From Leptospira licerasiae serovar Varillal str. VAR 010 (GTDB lineage Bacteria > Spirochaetota > Leptospiria > Leptospirales > Leptospiraceae), in NCBI RefSeq assembly GCF_000244755.1, contig NZ_AHOO02000003.1, positions 1 to 61,737 of the forward strand: a stretch of DNA of 61,737 nucleotides. Direction: 5' to 3'. Under the pieces are notes generated by a model. It saw only the letters and a list, made by a program, of their open reading frames with translations, was not told the origin of the DNA and searched no databases. The translations under genes and the position numbers were made by a program. This document shows positions 18,232 through 28,136 of the stretch, in pieces; within the stretch, counting starts at the first letter, position 1; every line of letters starts with the position of its first letter.

Positions 18232-18939
18232 ATGAGGGAAGCCAAGCCCAAATTCCAGTCCATTATGCACCCGATTCACAAATTATATGAGAAGGGGTTC
18301 CTACTTGCTGTAGAAAAACCGGCCGGTATCCCGGTTCATGCTACATTCGACCCAAACCGTCCCAACCTGGAAGATCTTTTACGACAACAGGAGAAGAATC
18401 CGGAATTAAGACTACTCCACAGACTGGATAAAGACACAAGCGGCATCCTTTTATTCTGCAAAGAGCCGTCCCAAAATAAAGAAGCGGATTCGATCTTAGC
18501 CGATTCTGAAAAAACTTATCTGGCAGTTTGCGCTGGAATTCCAACGGAGAAAGAATTCAGAGTAGAATGTTTCTTAAAAGATGGGAAAGGTAAGGTAAGT
18601 TCCGTTCGTTCAGGCGGAAAAAAAGCGATCACTGATTTTACTCTTCTTTCCTATTCGAGGGAAAAAAATTTATCTTTGCTCGCAGCAAAATTAGTTACCG
18701 GAAGAAGACACCAGATCCGATTTCATCTTTCCTCCATCGGAACTCCCATCTTGGGAGACGAAACTTACACAGGATCTTCCGTTAAAAGTTTAGTTTCTAA
18801 ACCAAAACGATTTTTATTACATTCATATCTTTTAAAATTCAAAAACGAATTTGAAGAAGAAGTAAAAATAGTATCGGAGCCTCCTGCGGATTTTCAGCCG
18901 TACTTACGCTTTTTTTCTGGCATACGATTCCCGGAATAA
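18232..18939 (+). CDS. RluA-family RNA pseudouridine synthase
   Basis: Isomerises uridine to pseudouridine in rRNA or tRNA. The catalytic motif HRLDKDTSGILLF carries Asp66. The substrate-binding segments KPAGIPVHAT (about 29-38) and GRRHQIRFHL (about 158-167) are in the right order, followed by PILGDETY. It has no N-terminal S4 domain, and 235 residues fits small RluA/RluE-like enzymes. An upstream GGAG supports the ATG at 18232; a second ATG at residue 12 is possible. The target site is not predictable. Confidence 0.9.
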   Translation: MREAKPKFQSIMHPIHKLYEKGFLLAVEKPAGIPVHATFDPNRPNLEDLLRQQEKNPELRLLHRLDKDTSGILLFCKEPSQNKEADSILADSEKTYLAVCAGIPTEKEFRVECFLKDGKGKVSSVRSGGKKAITDFTLLSYSREKNLSLLAAKLVTGRRHQIRFHLSSIGTPILGDETYTGSSVKSLVSKPKRFLLHSYLLKFKNEFEEEVKIVSEPPADFQPYLRFFSGIRFPE

Positions 18940-18972
18940 GTAAGCTGGTCCTCACTTTCTTGGAGGCTAAAA

Positions 18973-19812
18973 ATGAGCGAATCGATTGCATTGATCGTAG
19001 GTGGGTCGGGTGCCGCAGGCCAAAGCGCAATAGAAGCTCTTCGGGAGCATTCCAAAAAGTCAGGGATCAAATGGAATATTATCTCGACTACTTCCGGCGA
19101 CTCTCAGATCAACGGAGCGGACAAAACAATCCAGCATATCCAATTAGAAGATCCGGAAACTGCAGTTCAAAAAATCCTAAAAAAAATCCATAACCAAAAA
19201 GTGAATCTTTTCATCTACACTCCTGCGAGAGGGAATTTGGGTTATCCTGTTTCTGAAACTCCGGATGCAGATATCGTAAACACTGCTAAATTCTGTCTGG
19301 ACCCCATGATAGAACTGGAAGCAAAACTAAGTCCTCGTTTGACTGTCGGATATTCCGCTTTTTATTATCTTCCTCATTTGCTTACTTCTTATGGAGCTTT
19401 GGCATTCATCAAAAAGAAAATGGAAGAATGGGCTATTGAAAAACCGGATTCCAGAAAAATGATCCGCGCAGGAAGTTTTATAAGCACAAGCGCTAGAGGG
19501 ATCGGAATACTTCTGCAAAAAATCGGCAGGACATCCCCTTTTCCGGAATTACAAAACCTGATGAAAGAGCATAAGGAATCCGGCAAAAAGTTTTCCGAAT
19601 TCTTTTGGGACTATGTTCGTGGATCGGAAAAAAGGATTTTCGAAAAACAATTTCCAAACATTCCATATAGAGCCACCGAACCGAACGATCTAAAAATAGG
19701 TTTATTAAAAATTTTAGATGGAGAAAAGGCTCCGATCGTTTCCTTGATCGGAGATTGGATCTGGACGGAAGCCAAACTTCCTGAAATGCCTGATTACCTG
19801 AAGGCAAGGTAG
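18973..19812 (+). CDS. NAD(P)-binding Rossmann (SDR-like) protein
   Basis: 279 residues, starting with a nucleotide-binding fold: IALIVGGSGAAGQSAIEAL has the glycine motif at residues 11-17. The central part (SAFYYLPHLLTSYGALAFIKKK) resembles the SDR active-site helix, but no exact YxxxK catalytic pair is visible, so it may be an atypical member. A GGAGG ribosome binding site precedes the ATG. It lies 33 bases after the pseudouridine synthase gene, probably co-transcribed, and converges on the HAD gene with a 16-base gap. Confidence 0.7.
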   Translation: MSESIALIVGGSGAAGQSAIEALREHSKKSGIKWNIISTTSGDSQINGADKTIQHIQLEDPETAVQKILKKIHNQKVNLFIYTPARGNLGYPVSETPDADIVNTAKFCLDPMIELEAKLSPRLTVGYSAFYYLPHLLTSYGALAFIKKKMEEWAIEKPDSRKMIRAGSFISTSARGIGILLQKIGRTSPFPELQNLMKEHKESGKKFSEFFWDYVRGSEKRIFEKQFPNIPYRATEPNDLKIGLLKILDGEKAPIVSLIGDWIWTEAKLPEMPDYLKAR

Positions 19813-19828
19813 TAAGGCGCAGAGTCTC

Positions 19829-20653
19829 TTACAACGGTTTCGGAATCGTCTTCCAATCCGCCACACTTTGAATAAGAGTTCCTGGAGGCGGGATTTTCTT
19901 CTTGCCCCTGTCTAAAAATATCCCTTTGGATCGTACATAAGAAAGCATAGGGAAATCATTCTCCGAATCTCCGAATGCAATATCGTATCCTTGGTTTCCA
20001 TTGGCAAGATTCAGAAATTCTACTTTTCCGATCCCATAAGTGAAAGGTTCGATCAGCTCGTGGCTTAAGATCCCATTCTTTTCGATCAATCTCATACCAA
20101 GTACATTCTCTTTCGGAATGCCCCATTGCTCGGAAACCACTTGGATCACCGGGGCGGGAGAAGCAGTCAGGATCCAAATTTTGGTTCCCACCCTCTCGAA
20201 TTCTTTCACTAGTTCCGACATAGGATGGAATGCTTGCACTGCTTCTGGATTTGTATCCTTTTGGTTCTTTTCCCAAACAAGTTTTGCGGTATCTTGCAAT
20301 TCTTGTGTGGACCTACCGGAAAAGATCCAAGTGGACCACCTATACCCTGCCTCTAGGCCTTCTTTCTCGATCTTGGATTCATAATAATTCCAAACTTCGA
20401 CCATGAAGGTTTGGGTGTTTGTTTTACGTAAAGTTTCCATTTTTTCGGAGATTGCAGTTTCCGGAAAAAAAGGAGAAAGAGATCGGATCCAAGGAACTCC
20501 TGCGCGAAGAAGTTCGCACATGACTTCTTCTCCGAAATCTCCTCGGACAAGAGTATTATCAAAATCGAATAAAGCTGTTTGGAATTTTCGACCGGTCAGA
20601 TTCTCTTCTAAATAGGAAAAGATTTCGGAAGACCAGTCGGACTTAGAAAACAC
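19829..20653 (-). CDS. HAD-superfamily phosphatase (HAD-IB type)
   Basis: 274 residues. Motif I is LFDFDNTLVRGD (nucleophile Asp30, acid Asp32), motif II is WILTASPAPVIQVV, and motif IV is AFGDSENDFPML. A helical cap lies between motifs I and II, as in phosphoserine-phosphatase-like HAD-IB enzymes. It follows the M23 peptidase gene after only 2 bases, so the two are probably one transcript. The substrate is unknown; a phosphorylated small molecule is likely. Confidence 0.85.
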   Translation of the reverse strand: MFSKSDWSSEIFSYLEENLTGRKFQTALFDFDNTLVRGDFGEEVMCELLRAGVPWIRSLSPFFPETAISEKMETLRKTNTQTFMVEVWNYYESKIEKEGLEAGYRWSTWIFSGRSTQELQDTAKLVWEKNQKDTNPEAVQAFHPMSELVKEFERVGTKIWILTASPAPVIQVVSEQWGIPKENVLGMRLIEKNGILSHELIEPFTYGIGKVEFLNLANGNQGYDIAFGDSENDFPMLSYVRSKGIFLDRGKKKIPPPGTLIQSVADWKTIPKPL

Positions 20654-20655
20654 GA

Positions 20656-21528
20656 TTATTGTTGGATGGTTTCTTTTGCGATTGCAACTTGGGATTCTTT
20701 ATCCGCTAAAAAAGGAGGAAGATAATGTTCCGGGTTCAACACCACGTTTTGGTAACGAACTTCGAAATGAACATGTGGTCCAGTCGTATGTCCAGTATTA
20801 CCCGAAAGTGCAAGCACCTGTCCTTTTTTAACCTTATCTCCCTGCTTTACGAAAAGAAGAGAATTATGAGCGTATAATGTCTGGATCCCGTTGATCTGAG
20901 GATGAGTAAGTACCACTCTTAGTCCGTATCCGCCGTCTCTTTTAGAATCGGTCACAACTCCGTCTGCAGCTGCGATCACGACTGATCCGTTCGGGCAAGC
21001 GATGTCCACTCCCGCATGCAACGCATTCCAGCGTCTTCCCAATCTGGAAGTAACTCTTGAATATTTAAAGCTCAAAGGCCAGATCAATTCTCTGGAATCG
21101 GAAGTGAATATTTCTCTTCCTTTGTCCTCTAATAGAAGATTGCGTGTGTAATTTGCGTTATAAGGAAAAAATACCGGCTCAGAGTTTTGGATCTTTCCAC
21201 TGTCGTGGATCCCGTTCAGAAGGCGGACTTCTCTTTCAGAAGTTCCGAATTTATGATATAGATCCTCTAAGGATTCTTTTACTTTTCCCGGAACGATCCA
21301 GATACCTTCTCTAGATTGATAGGTTTGGATAAATTGGTTATCGACCTTTACTTCTTCCAAATATGTATTTGCGAAAGATTTCCAGGAAAGGACGACAAGG
21401 GCTGATGCGCCTATTATCGAAAGAATAGTTTTTCTTTTCATTTGGTTCTTTCCTTTTTGCGCCGCCAAAAATTCTCTTAAAAAACGGGTCTTGTATTTAA
21501 GATCGGCGGTAAATTTCCGAAAGTTCAA
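20656..21528 (-). CDS. M23 family metallopeptidase (LytM-type), membrane-anchored
   Basis: Zinc endopeptidase fold that cleaves peptidoglycan cross-links. The zinc ligands are visible in [11 protein letters not shown] and in the C-terminal [12 protein letters not shown] (HxH). A single hydrophobic segment ([16 protein letters not shown]) acts as signal or anchor. Starts: ATG at 21546 contains an AGGAGG within its first codons; TTG at 21528 sits 5 bases after that AGGAGG; ATG at 21441, just before the hydrophobic segment, has AAGGAAAG upstream. I report TTG 21528, but 21441 is almost as likely. The HAD phosphatase gene follows. Confidence 0.87.
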   Translation of the reverse strand: MNFRKFTADLKYKTRFLREFLAAQKGKNQMKRKTILSIIGASALVVLSWKSFANTYLEEVKVDNQFIQTYQSREGIWIVPGKVKESLEDLYHKFGTSEREVRLLNGIHDSGKIQNSEPVFFPYNANYTRNLLLEDKGREIFTSDSRELIWPLSFKYSRVTSRLGRRWNALHAGVDIACPNGSVVIAAADGVVTDSKRDGGYGLRVVLTHPQINGIQTLYAHNSLLFVKQGDKVKKGQVLALSGNTGHTTGPHVHFEVRYQNVVLNPEHYLPPFLADKESQVAIAKETIQQ

Positions 21529-21546
21529 CCTATCCTCCTGGTCCAT

Positions 21547-21857
21547 AATCTAGGGACAAGGATTTTTCTCCACCCAAATCATGAGGAATTAACGATATCG
21601 AATGAATCCGACCGAATTCCAATGAAATTAATTATTTTATTCCTAATTTCATTGATTTATGATGTATTTTGAAGAATTTTCGCTATTTTTACAAGGTGTC
21701 ACAATTAGAGTCCCGAAAAATTACAAACTTAGTGAAAAGTTTTCAGAAAACTGAAGAAAGTTTCGTCGAGGCCAAACCTCCAAACCTGGAAGGAATAGAC
21801 ATAAGGGAAGGCACTCAAAGGCCAGATTTTGTACGGATTTTTGAGGTTTTTGAGAAA
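21547..21857. other. intergenic region with a long AT-rich dyad
   Basis: CAATGAAATTA (21620-21630) and TAATTTCATTG (21644-21654) form a perfect 11-bp inverted repeat with a 13-base spacer, upstream of the M23 peptidase gene. It could be an operator or the base of a hairpin. An open frame at 21669-21875 (68 codons) has no ribosome binding site or recognisable sequence, and I do not call it a gene. Confidence 0.4.
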
Positions 21858-21885
21858 GATCCCCTGTTCTGTTGAACAGGGGATC
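21858..21885 (-). terminator. 12-bp hairpin, probable terminator of the GH31-DCC unit
   Basis: GATCCCCTGTTC (21858-21869) and GAACAGGGGATC (21874-21885) pair perfectly across TGTT. On the minus strand the next bases are TTTCTC. It lies downstream of the DCC gene, past repeat copy B. The weak T-tract leaves doubt about termination. Confidence 0.5.
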
Positions 21886-22030
21886 GCACAGAGCACGGAG
21901 TTACATAGAGTTGCAGAGCTTTCTCACACAGAGGCACGGAGACTCAAAGAGGGTAAAAAGTTTGGTGCGATGTGGGAATTCCAACAAAACGTTTCTCCGT
22001 GACTTTGTGTCTCTGTTTGCAATAAAAACT
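21886..22030. repeat. dispersed palindromic intergenic element, copy B
   Basis: Left arm with CACAGAG, GCACGGAG and CAGAGGCACGGAGAC; core TGTGGGAATTCCAACA (21971-21986); right arm with CTCCGTGAC and GTGTCTCTG. The arms are complementary versions of each other. It lies behind the 3' end of the DCC-family gene. Confidence 0.75.
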
Positions 22031-22041
22031 CTGCGGTATCT

Positions 22042-22455
22042 TTACCCTAGAATCCTTTCTTTCAATTCCGGGGTTGGCATTCTGCAAGATTCTCTTTTTC
22101 CGAAAAGCCTGTAGCGATTTTTGGCGATCAGATCGTAGAATACATTTCGGATGGGTCTAGGAATGATATAACCGATGAGGAAAATTTTCCAGAAGCCGCC
22201 CAACTTGCCGCTGATTTCAATGATTGCATTGGATTTGATATGAATTTCTTTCCCATCCCAGAAAAGGATACTGTCTATGCCTCGGATTTTCTCTTCTAAG
22301 GCATTCGATTGGATTAGATTTTTGGCATATTCAGATTGGAGGCTCGCAAATTTTAGTTTTTTATGTTTGTCCAGATCCAAAAGTACATTCACTGCACCAT
22401 TGCATAAATTGCAAACTCCGTCAAATAGCACGATTGGATCCGTAAATTCTGACAA
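22042..22455 (-). CDS. DCC-family (DUF393) thiol-disulfide oxidoreductase-like protein
   Basis: 137 residues with the family signature VLFDGVCNLCNGAVNVLL near the N-terminus, where D-x-x-C-x-x-C gives the family its name, and ASLQSEYAKNLI following. Members are small predicted redox proteins of unproved function. The start is TTG at 22455, with AAGAAGGG upstream. It lies 67 bases behind the GH31 gene on the same strand and is probably co-transcribed. Confidence 0.85.
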   Translation of the reverse strand: MSEFTDPIVLFDGVCNLCNGAVNVLLDLDKHKKLKFASLQSEYAKNLIQSNALEEKIRGIDSILFWDGKEIHIKSNAIIEISGKLGGFWKIFLIGYIIPRPIRNVFYDLIAKNRYRLFGKRESCRMPTPELKERILG

Positions 22456-22522
22456 AAGGCCCTTCTTCTTTTATTTAGACAGTTTAGAAGTTTTATGATT
22501 CAAATAAAAACTCTGCCCTATT

Positions 22523-24679
22523 TCAGTTCTTTTTGAAAGTAGAAAGAGCCGATTTTAGTTTTTCATACCAAGCACCTTTCTTTTTCAAAAAAATTGCTGG
22601 AGATCCTAAAGGCGCATTCATCTCTATCCAAGCTCCGCCTTGGAAAGTTTTACCTGTCCATACATGTTCCCATTCTCCCTTTGGTAGATATGCTTTTATT
22701 GTATCTTCTCCTTTTTCCAGCACAGGAACTACGAGTAAATCCTCTCCGAGTAAGAATTGGTTTTGTAAGTCTCTTGTGTTAATATCTTCCGGATAAGAAA
22801 GATATAAAGGTCGTAAAATGGGAAGTCCTGATTCACTTGCTTCTTTATTTAGAAATTTAAAATATTCTTTTAATGCAATGTGCATCTGTCCGTATCTTGC
22901 AAATTCTTTTACAGTATCGGGATCCGAATACGGTTGGTGATTTTTAGAAGGCCTATTTCCCTCGTGGGTCCGAAATATAGGAGTGAATACGTTCAATTCT
23001 GCCCAACGTAAGAACAATTCCTTGGATCTAAAATAATCTTTGATCGGACTTGGGATCGTGGTATATCCGCCTATATCACTATGGTTTAAGCTGATCCCGG
23101 ACATTCCTCCGCTCAATATTCCGATCAGAGAAGAAACGATCCCGTCATGTCTGCCCCAACTTACCATTTGGTCTCCCGTCCAAAAGGAAGTGGAATATTT
23201 ATTGGAATAACTGTAGCCTGCTCTAGTAAAGAATACGACCTGTCCTTCTTTGCCAGCTTCTTGGATCGCTTCTCTGTTCAGCCTCGCCCATTCTACTGGA
23301 TAACGATTATGATAAAGTTCTGCGGATTCCTTAGAGAACAATGCCGCGTCCGTAGGCAACCATTCTCCGAAGTCCGCCATCCAACCTGAAAGTCCGTTGC
23401 CGATCAAATTCTGTTTGATTATACTTTTGATCCAGGTCCTAGTTTTAGGATTCGTAAGATCAAGTAGCCCGGCCGGAAATCCAGCAGTTTGGACTATATA
23501 ATCTTTCCCTTCCTTATCTTTTACTAAATAGTTATTTTTGACCGCCTCTTCGAATAAAGGCCCTTCTGTGGCGAGCATCGGGTTGATATATCCTAAAACT
23601 TGGATATTCTTTTGGTTTAATTCTTTTACGAAGTTTTTGAAGTCGGGATAACGTGTCTCATCCGGAAACCATTTCCACCAGAGCTGGGAACCGAATACGG
23701 TTTTTCTTTGTCCCACCCAGTCCTGGATCCAAAGAGCGGAGATCGGATTTCCTGAGAGTTTTGCTTCTTCTATCTTTTCCAATACAACCGATTTTCCGCC
23801 TTGGATACCGAGCCATGTTCCATAGGCCCAATCCGGCAAATTCGGAAATCTTCCTGTATGAGAAGTGTATAATTTTAGGATCTCTTTCGGACTTGTCGCT
23901 TTCCAAGATTTGACGTTAAGTCCTCTTTCCCTAAACTCAATTGCGATTTCTGAATCTTCTTCAAAATCAAAAACGGAATAAGAACTATTTTCGAAGAAGA
24001 ATGCCCTGTTCCTTGATGTCAGAAAAAATGGAATGGGTGTGTATGTGCTGTATTCGTTCCCTCCAGCACCTTCTAATAATTCGGCTCCCCAGGTAATCGG
24101 TTGATCTCCCCTTCCCACTCCCTGTTCTTCTGAAAATAAAAATGGTCTTTTTCCTTTTAGATTTAGATGAGAGAATTGTTCGCCTAGTCCGTATATACTC
24201 TCCGATTCGTCCGATTTGAATTTAATAAACGTCCGGTTCAGTTCCGGATTAGAAATCTCCACCTTCCAATCAAGTCCGGAATTGGAAGAAGATACAAATC
24301 GGATCGAGTAATCTGTCTCACAGTTCTTTCCGGAGAGTTTTCCTTTCAGAATTAATGCTCCGGACTCTAGTCCAAGGCTTTCGATTGTTTGAGATCCGCA
24401 TTCTAATAAGATCTTATCTTTGATCTTGAAGGTCGCCTTTCTATAATTTACGTTCTGTTCTCCTTTCGCAGAAGATAGAAATGCATCTTTTAAATTGAAT
24501 TCTAATATTCTACCCTTAGAAGTGATGAACGAAAGTTCACTCGGTAGGAATACTGCTTTTACACCGTTGCCGAGGTCGAATTCTTGAGGAGGAATGGAAA
24601 ATGGAGAGATCTTTTCGAATCTGGATCCACAATCCAATAAAGATGCAAATAGTATGCTGATAATAAAAAAGAACCTCAT
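22523..24679 (-). CDS. GH31 glycoside hydrolase lipoprotein, sulfoquinovosidase-like
   Basis: 718 residues with a lipoprotein signal (FASLLDC, Cys17), so envelope-located. The GH31 barrel is complete: nucleophile Asp436 in WMADFGE, acid/base Asp503 in TGDQ. It resembles the E. coli sulfoquinovosidase YihQ closely at the level I recall. Every active-site residue recalled for YihQ maps here at +31: Gln262 to Gln293 (IQGG), Gln288 to Gln319 (IQDW), Trp304 to Trp335, Tyr508 to Tyr539 (DIGGY). The exception is Arg301, which is Gln332. Expected reaction: release of sulfoquinovose or a related sugar. The changed sulfonate-site residue makes substrate identity uncertain. Confidence 0.85.
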   Translation of the reverse strand: MRFFFIISILFASLLDCGSRFEKISPFSIPPQEFDLGNGVKAVFLPSELSFITSKGRILEFNLKDAFLSSAKGEQNVNYRKATFKIKDKILLECGSQTIESLGLESGALILKGKLSGKNCETDYSIRFVSSSNSGLDWKVEISNPELNRTFIKFKSDESESIYGLGEQFSHLNLKGKRPFLFSEEQGVGRGDQPITWGAELLEGAGGNEYSTYTPIPFFLTSRNRAFFFENSSYSVFDFEEDSEIAIEFRERGLNVKSWKATSPKEILKLYTSHTGRFPNLPDWAYGTWLGIQGGKSVVLEKIEEAKLSGNPISALWIQDWVGQRKTVFGSQLWWKWFPDETRYPDFKNFVKELNQKNIQVLGYINPMLATEGPLFEEAVKNNYLVKDKEGKDYIVQTAGFPAGLLDLTNPKTRTWIKSIIKQNLIGNGLSGWMADFGEWLPTDAALFSKESAELYHNRYPVEWARLNREAIQEAGKEGQVVFFTRAGYSYSNKYSTSFWTGDQMVSWGRHDGIVSSLIGILSGGMSGISLNHSDIGGYTTIPSPIKDYFRSKELFLRWAELNVFTPIFRTHEGNRPSKNHQPYSDPDTVKEFARYGQMHIALKEYFKFLNKEASESGLPILRPLYLSYPEDINTRDLQNQFLLGEDLLVVPVLEKGEDTIKAYLPKGEWEHVWTGKTFQGGAWIEMNAPLGSPAIFLKKKGAWYEKLKSALSTFKKN

Positions 24680-24743
24680 CGTTATTCCTCTTAGAAACTA
24701 ACGAGAGAGGTTCTTTTAAGAAGCCTAAGAAGTCTTTCTTTTT

Positions 24744-25595
24744 TTAACTTTTTCGGTCTACGCCACCGACTCTTGGTGCAGAAGCTGCTGCTCCAGTCTG
24801 TCCGTATATATTCGCCGCTTGTTTAGGTAGATTTGATTTTCTCCACTCGAACCAAGAGCCAACATATACGTTCACGTCGTTGTATCCTACTTCTTTGAGC
24901 ATCATTGCGAGCAATGAGGACCTTGCACCGTTATAATCGTAGATAACAGTGGTCCTTTCCGGCATAAAAGGGAAACCTCTTAACTTTTTATTGAAGAATG
25001 TTTTGTCCACGAGTTCGCCATTCGCGTCATACAACATTCTCCAGTCCCAAAGGAAGGCTCCCGGTAATCTACCGCATAAACTCCCCGGTTCAGGAGCGGT
25101 TAAACGTGGAAGTTTTCCGTCGTATTCTTCCGGAGTGCGAGTATCGAAAATTTGCAGTCTAGTTAAGTTCTTTTCTAAGAAGGCTTTGTCGATCACTCCT
25201 TCGAGCTTGCGAACTTTGGACGCAGGGCCGCAATCCAGTTCTTTAGAACCTTTTTCTTTTGCCCCATCTACAGGCCAGCGTTGTCCGATCAAGAAGGCAT
25301 TTTGAAAACCTGCCGCTCTCAAAAGGAAAACGAGTCTGGATGCGAACATCCCCATTCCTTCGTCGAAAACTAAGATCCTGGACTTCTCCTCTTTTTTAGC
25401 GAGAGCAAGTATCTCTTCGATCGGACCCAATAATTTTTTGGAAGAATCCGGATCGGAAGCAAAAGCTTTTTTGACGAATGGAAAATAATACGCACCCTTT
25501 AAGGTGGATTCCTGGTATTGCGCTTGGGAGCGACAATCGATGAATAAGTCCTGCTTTTCGTTCAGGTCGGTTTTAAGAAAACTCCAGTGAGACAA
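24744..25595 (-). CDS. rhodanese-like two-domain protein without catalytic cysteine
   Basis: 283 residues in two rhodanese-type halves, as in thiosulfate/mercaptopyruvate sulfurtransferases: [13 protein letters not shown] and [16 protein letters not shown] in the first, [12 protein letters not shown] and [11 protein letters not shown] in the second. The active-site loop normally begins with Cys (CxxGxR), but here Asp220 is at that place, and the codons read GAT TAT AAC GGT GCA AGG. Sulfur transfer by the standard mechanism is therefore unlikely. It precedes the GH31 gene by 64 bases on the same strand. Confidence 0.85.
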   Translation of the reverse strand: MSHWSFLKTDLNEKQDLFIDCRSQAQYQESTLKGAYYFPFVKKAFASDPDSSKKLLGPIEEILALAKKEEKSRILVFDEGMGMFASRLVFLLRAAGFQNAFLIGQRWPVDGAKEKGSKELDCGPASKVRKLEGVIDKAFLEKNLTRLQIFDTRTPEEYDGKLPRLTAPEPGSLCGRLPGAFLWDWRMLYDANGELVDKTFFNKKLRGFPFMPERTTVIYDYNGARSSLLAMMLKEVGYNDVNVYVGSWFEWRKSNLPKQAANIYGQTGAAASAPRVGGVDRKS

Positions 25596-25777
25596 GATGA
25601 ATACCGTTATATTTTTTACTCTTAGTTTTAACCATATTCCAGAGTCCCGTTTCAGAGTTTAACTTTTTTTTGGTATTCTTGAAAATTCGAGACATAATCG
25701 CAAGAATTCTACGGAAATTCCTCTTCTATTTTCAGATCTGTAAAATCCGCTTTTTCCCGAACCGATAATAATTAAGA

Positions 25778-26674
25778 ATGTTTTCCCCGATGCAGAATAT
25801 TTTCCATTTAAGAACGAAAAGACTCCTTCTTTCTTTTACGAGCCTGGGAGTTTTGTTGCTTTTTTCCGTTTTTATTCCGGATTCTGGAAGTTTCGCGGAA
25901 GAACCCCAACTCCAAAAAGCAAATCCCAGGATTGGAGACTTTGCTGAGAAAGAATTTCAGGAAGGTTGGAGAAAATATACCAAAGAAAAAGATGCAAGGC
26001 CTTTGAAAGAATGGTTTAAACAACATGGGACCGTTCATATCGGTGAGTGCAAGTTTAGATCTCTTCCTGAATCCGAGGAAATACAGTATCTTTCTTTGGA
26101 TTGTCCCGGAAAAAAACTGAACGGTTTCTTTTATTCGGGAGAAGAAAGATTACGTTCTCCAGAAAGGATCGATTCTTTCAGAGTAAAAGGTCCAGTTAAG
26201 TTAGGAAAAACCGTCTATTGGGAGCTTGAATTTTCTGCGGAGAATTTAAAAGCCGCAAGTTCCAAACCGGCGCCTGGCGGTAAATCCAATCCGGAAACAA
26301 AATTAGTGGAGAAAGCTTCCACTGTGAATTTTGGTCTCCAATATTTCTTAAGTATCGCAAAACATCCGATAGATCGTCCCACTCCGAAAGGGAAAGAGAT
26401 CTTTTTCGATTCTTCTTGCCCTCTTCTTTACTTGGGTAAGGATGCGGATTTTTATTGGGACAAGTCTTTGTATTATTCTTTCCAGGCGAGCTGTTTGCCG
26501 GATTCTCCTTATTCCTGGATCAGGATCAAAGCGGATCTGAGCGGAAATGTTTTAGTGGATAACCAACCCACGGAAGAACTACAGGAAGGCGCACGTTACC
26601 TGGCAAAATTGAAATTAGAATCGGTAGAAAAGGATAAAATTGTATGGTCCGATGCGGAGTTGTTTCATGAATAA
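25778..26674 (+). CDS. exported protein of unknown function
   Basis: 298 residues with a signal peptide ([27 protein letters not shown]). ATG at residue 6 is an alternative start. The mature part is a soluble periplasmic-type protein with a Lys/Pro-rich insert ([13 protein letters not shown]) and conserved-looking Trp/Cys positions ([23 protein letters not shown]). No family is recognised. It is first in a three-gene run; the HtrA-type gene starts inside its last codons. Confidence 0.7.
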   Translation: MFSPMQNIFHLRTKRLLLSFTSLGVLLLFSVFIPDSGSFAEEPQLQKANPRIGDFAEKEFQEGWRKYTKEKDARPLKEWFKQHGTVHIGECKFRSLPESEEIQYLSLDCPGKKLNGFFYSGEERLRSPERIDSFRVKGPVKLGKTVYWELEFSAENLKAASSKPAPGGKSNPETKLVEKASTVNFGLQYFLSIAKHPIDRPTPKGKEIFFDSSCPLLYLGKDADFYWDKSLYYSFQASCLPDSPYSWIRIKADLSGNVLVDNQPTEELQEGARYLAKLKLESVEKDKIVWSDAELFHE

Positions 26675-28136
26675 GTTTTGGATACTTCGCGCCGGTTTGA
26701 TCCTGCTTTTTAGTTTTCCCGTCTTTTCTCAAACTAACGGGAACTCGGATCTAAAAACTCTATTGAACGGTGTAGTAATCGTAAGAAGCGATATTTATCC
26801 GGATGCAAGCGACCCTTTAGAGTTCGGGGACCAAGACCTTTCTCGAGATGTGGGATCCGGTTTCATTATTGCAGGAAATAGAATATTAACGAATGCTCAT
26901 GTGATCTCGGAATCCAAGTATTTGAAGGTAAAACGTTTTAATAGTAGTAAATATTATAATGCAAAAGTGGAATTTATAGGTTTCGACTGCGATCTAGCTT
27001 TGATCTCCGTAGAAGACGAGGAGTTTTTTTCAGGTGTAGAACCTCTAGAGATCACGGAAGAATCCCCTTCTTTGGGAAGTAATCTTTTAATGCTCGGTTA
27101 TCCGGAAGGCGCGGAAAATCTCACTTTAGAAAACGGTTTAGTCAATCGTGTGGAAAGACTGAGATATTCTTTTACGGGATTAGATTATAGAAAAGTAATA
27201 CGTGTAGGTGCAAATATTCTCCCGGGATATTCGGGCGGTCCTGCTATCCAAAACGGAAAAGTAGCGGGAATAATTTTCGAGGTCAGCCAAGTCCAAGGAA
27301 ATACGGCATATCTAATCCCGCCGGAAGTAGTTCAACATTTCTTAAAAGATATACAAGACGGGCAATACGACGGATTTCCATTCGTAGGTTTCACCTTTCA
27401 AAATGGGAATTCCGAGTCCGTGAAAAAGTATTTGGGAGTCCCTCAGAATCTACAAGGCGTGCTTGTGAATAAGGTGTATCCAAATTCTTCTTTTTCTGAC
27501 GTTTTGCAAACGGACGATTTTTTATATAAGGTAGACGAGGCTTATTTAAATAACGAAGGCGGACTTTTGGAGTTTACCGGAAGAACGATCGTAGATCTTA
27601 TCGAGCCGGGTTTTGTAGGCCAAAAACTGAATCTATACTTTTACAGAAACGGTAAAAACTTTAAGATCCAAGCAGAATTAAAAAAGACCGATTCTTTGGA
27701 GTTGTATAGAGATCGTCAGATCCGCAGTTTTTTGGGGGCGGGACTTTTATTCCAACCTGTGAACCGTGCATTATTCGGAAAAGAAAGCCAAAGAGTGGAA
27801 ACCGCTCTCAGATACCATTACAGTTACTTTATACAAGACGATCTTTTCAAATTTACGGAAAGAGATCTGATACTGACTACGCTCTTTCCGGACCCTCTCA
27901 ACTCTAAATACTTAAATTATCGTTTTAAAATATTAGAATCAATTAATGGAAAAACTCCCGCTAATATCGCCGAATTTAAGGACTATTGGAAAAAATATTC
28001 TAATGGGACTCTGGTCTTGAAATTTAGAGGCGTTGGACTTCCTTTGGTTTTGGACGCAAAAACCGTTAGGACGATCGACTTGAGGGTCAGAAAAAGATTC
28101 GATATTAAGTCGGACGAATCAAAGGAGGGAAAATGA
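26667..28136 (+). CDS. HtrA-like S1C serine protease with PDZ domain, exported
   Basis: 489 residues from ATG at 26667, which overlaps the previous stop by 8 bases. A signal peptide (residues 1-21) is followed by a chymotrypsin-like domain with a complete triad: His78 in LTNAHVI, Asp109 in FDCDLALI and Ser189 in LPGYSGGPA (Tyr replaces the usual Asn before Ser). A PDZ domain lies at about 235-335 ([18 protein letters not shown] ... [11 protein letters not shown]), and a C-terminal domain follows. Expected location periplasm, acting on misfolded or specific envelope proteins. Confidence 0.88.
   Translation: MNKFWILRAGLILLFSFPVFSQTNGNSDLKTLLNGVVIVRSDIYPDASDPLEFGDQDLSRDVGSGFIIAGNRILTNAHVISESKYLKVKRFNSSKYYNAKVEFIGFDCDLALISVEDEEFFSGVEPLEITEESPSLGSNLLMLGYPEGAENLTLENGLVNRVERLRYSFTGLDYRKVIRVGANILPGYSGGPAIQNGKVAGIIFEVSQVQGNTAYLIPPEVVQHFLKDIQDGQYDGFPFVGFTFQNGNSESVKKYLGVPQNLQGVLVNKVYPNSSFSDVLQTDDFLYKVDEAYLNNEGGLLEFTGRTIVDLIEPGFVGQKLNLYFYRNGKNFKIQAELKKTDSLELYRDRQIRSFLGAGLLFQPVNRALFGKESQRVETALRYHYSYFIQDDLFKFTERDLILTTLFPDPLNSKYLNYRFKILESINGKTPANIAEFKDYWKKYSNGTLVLKFRGVGLPLVLDAKTVRTIDLRVRKRFDIKSDESKEGK

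Noticed and set aside
21669..21875. 68-codon plus-strand frame
   Set aside because: It runs into the hairpin at 21858 and lacks a ribosome binding site and any recognisable motif.
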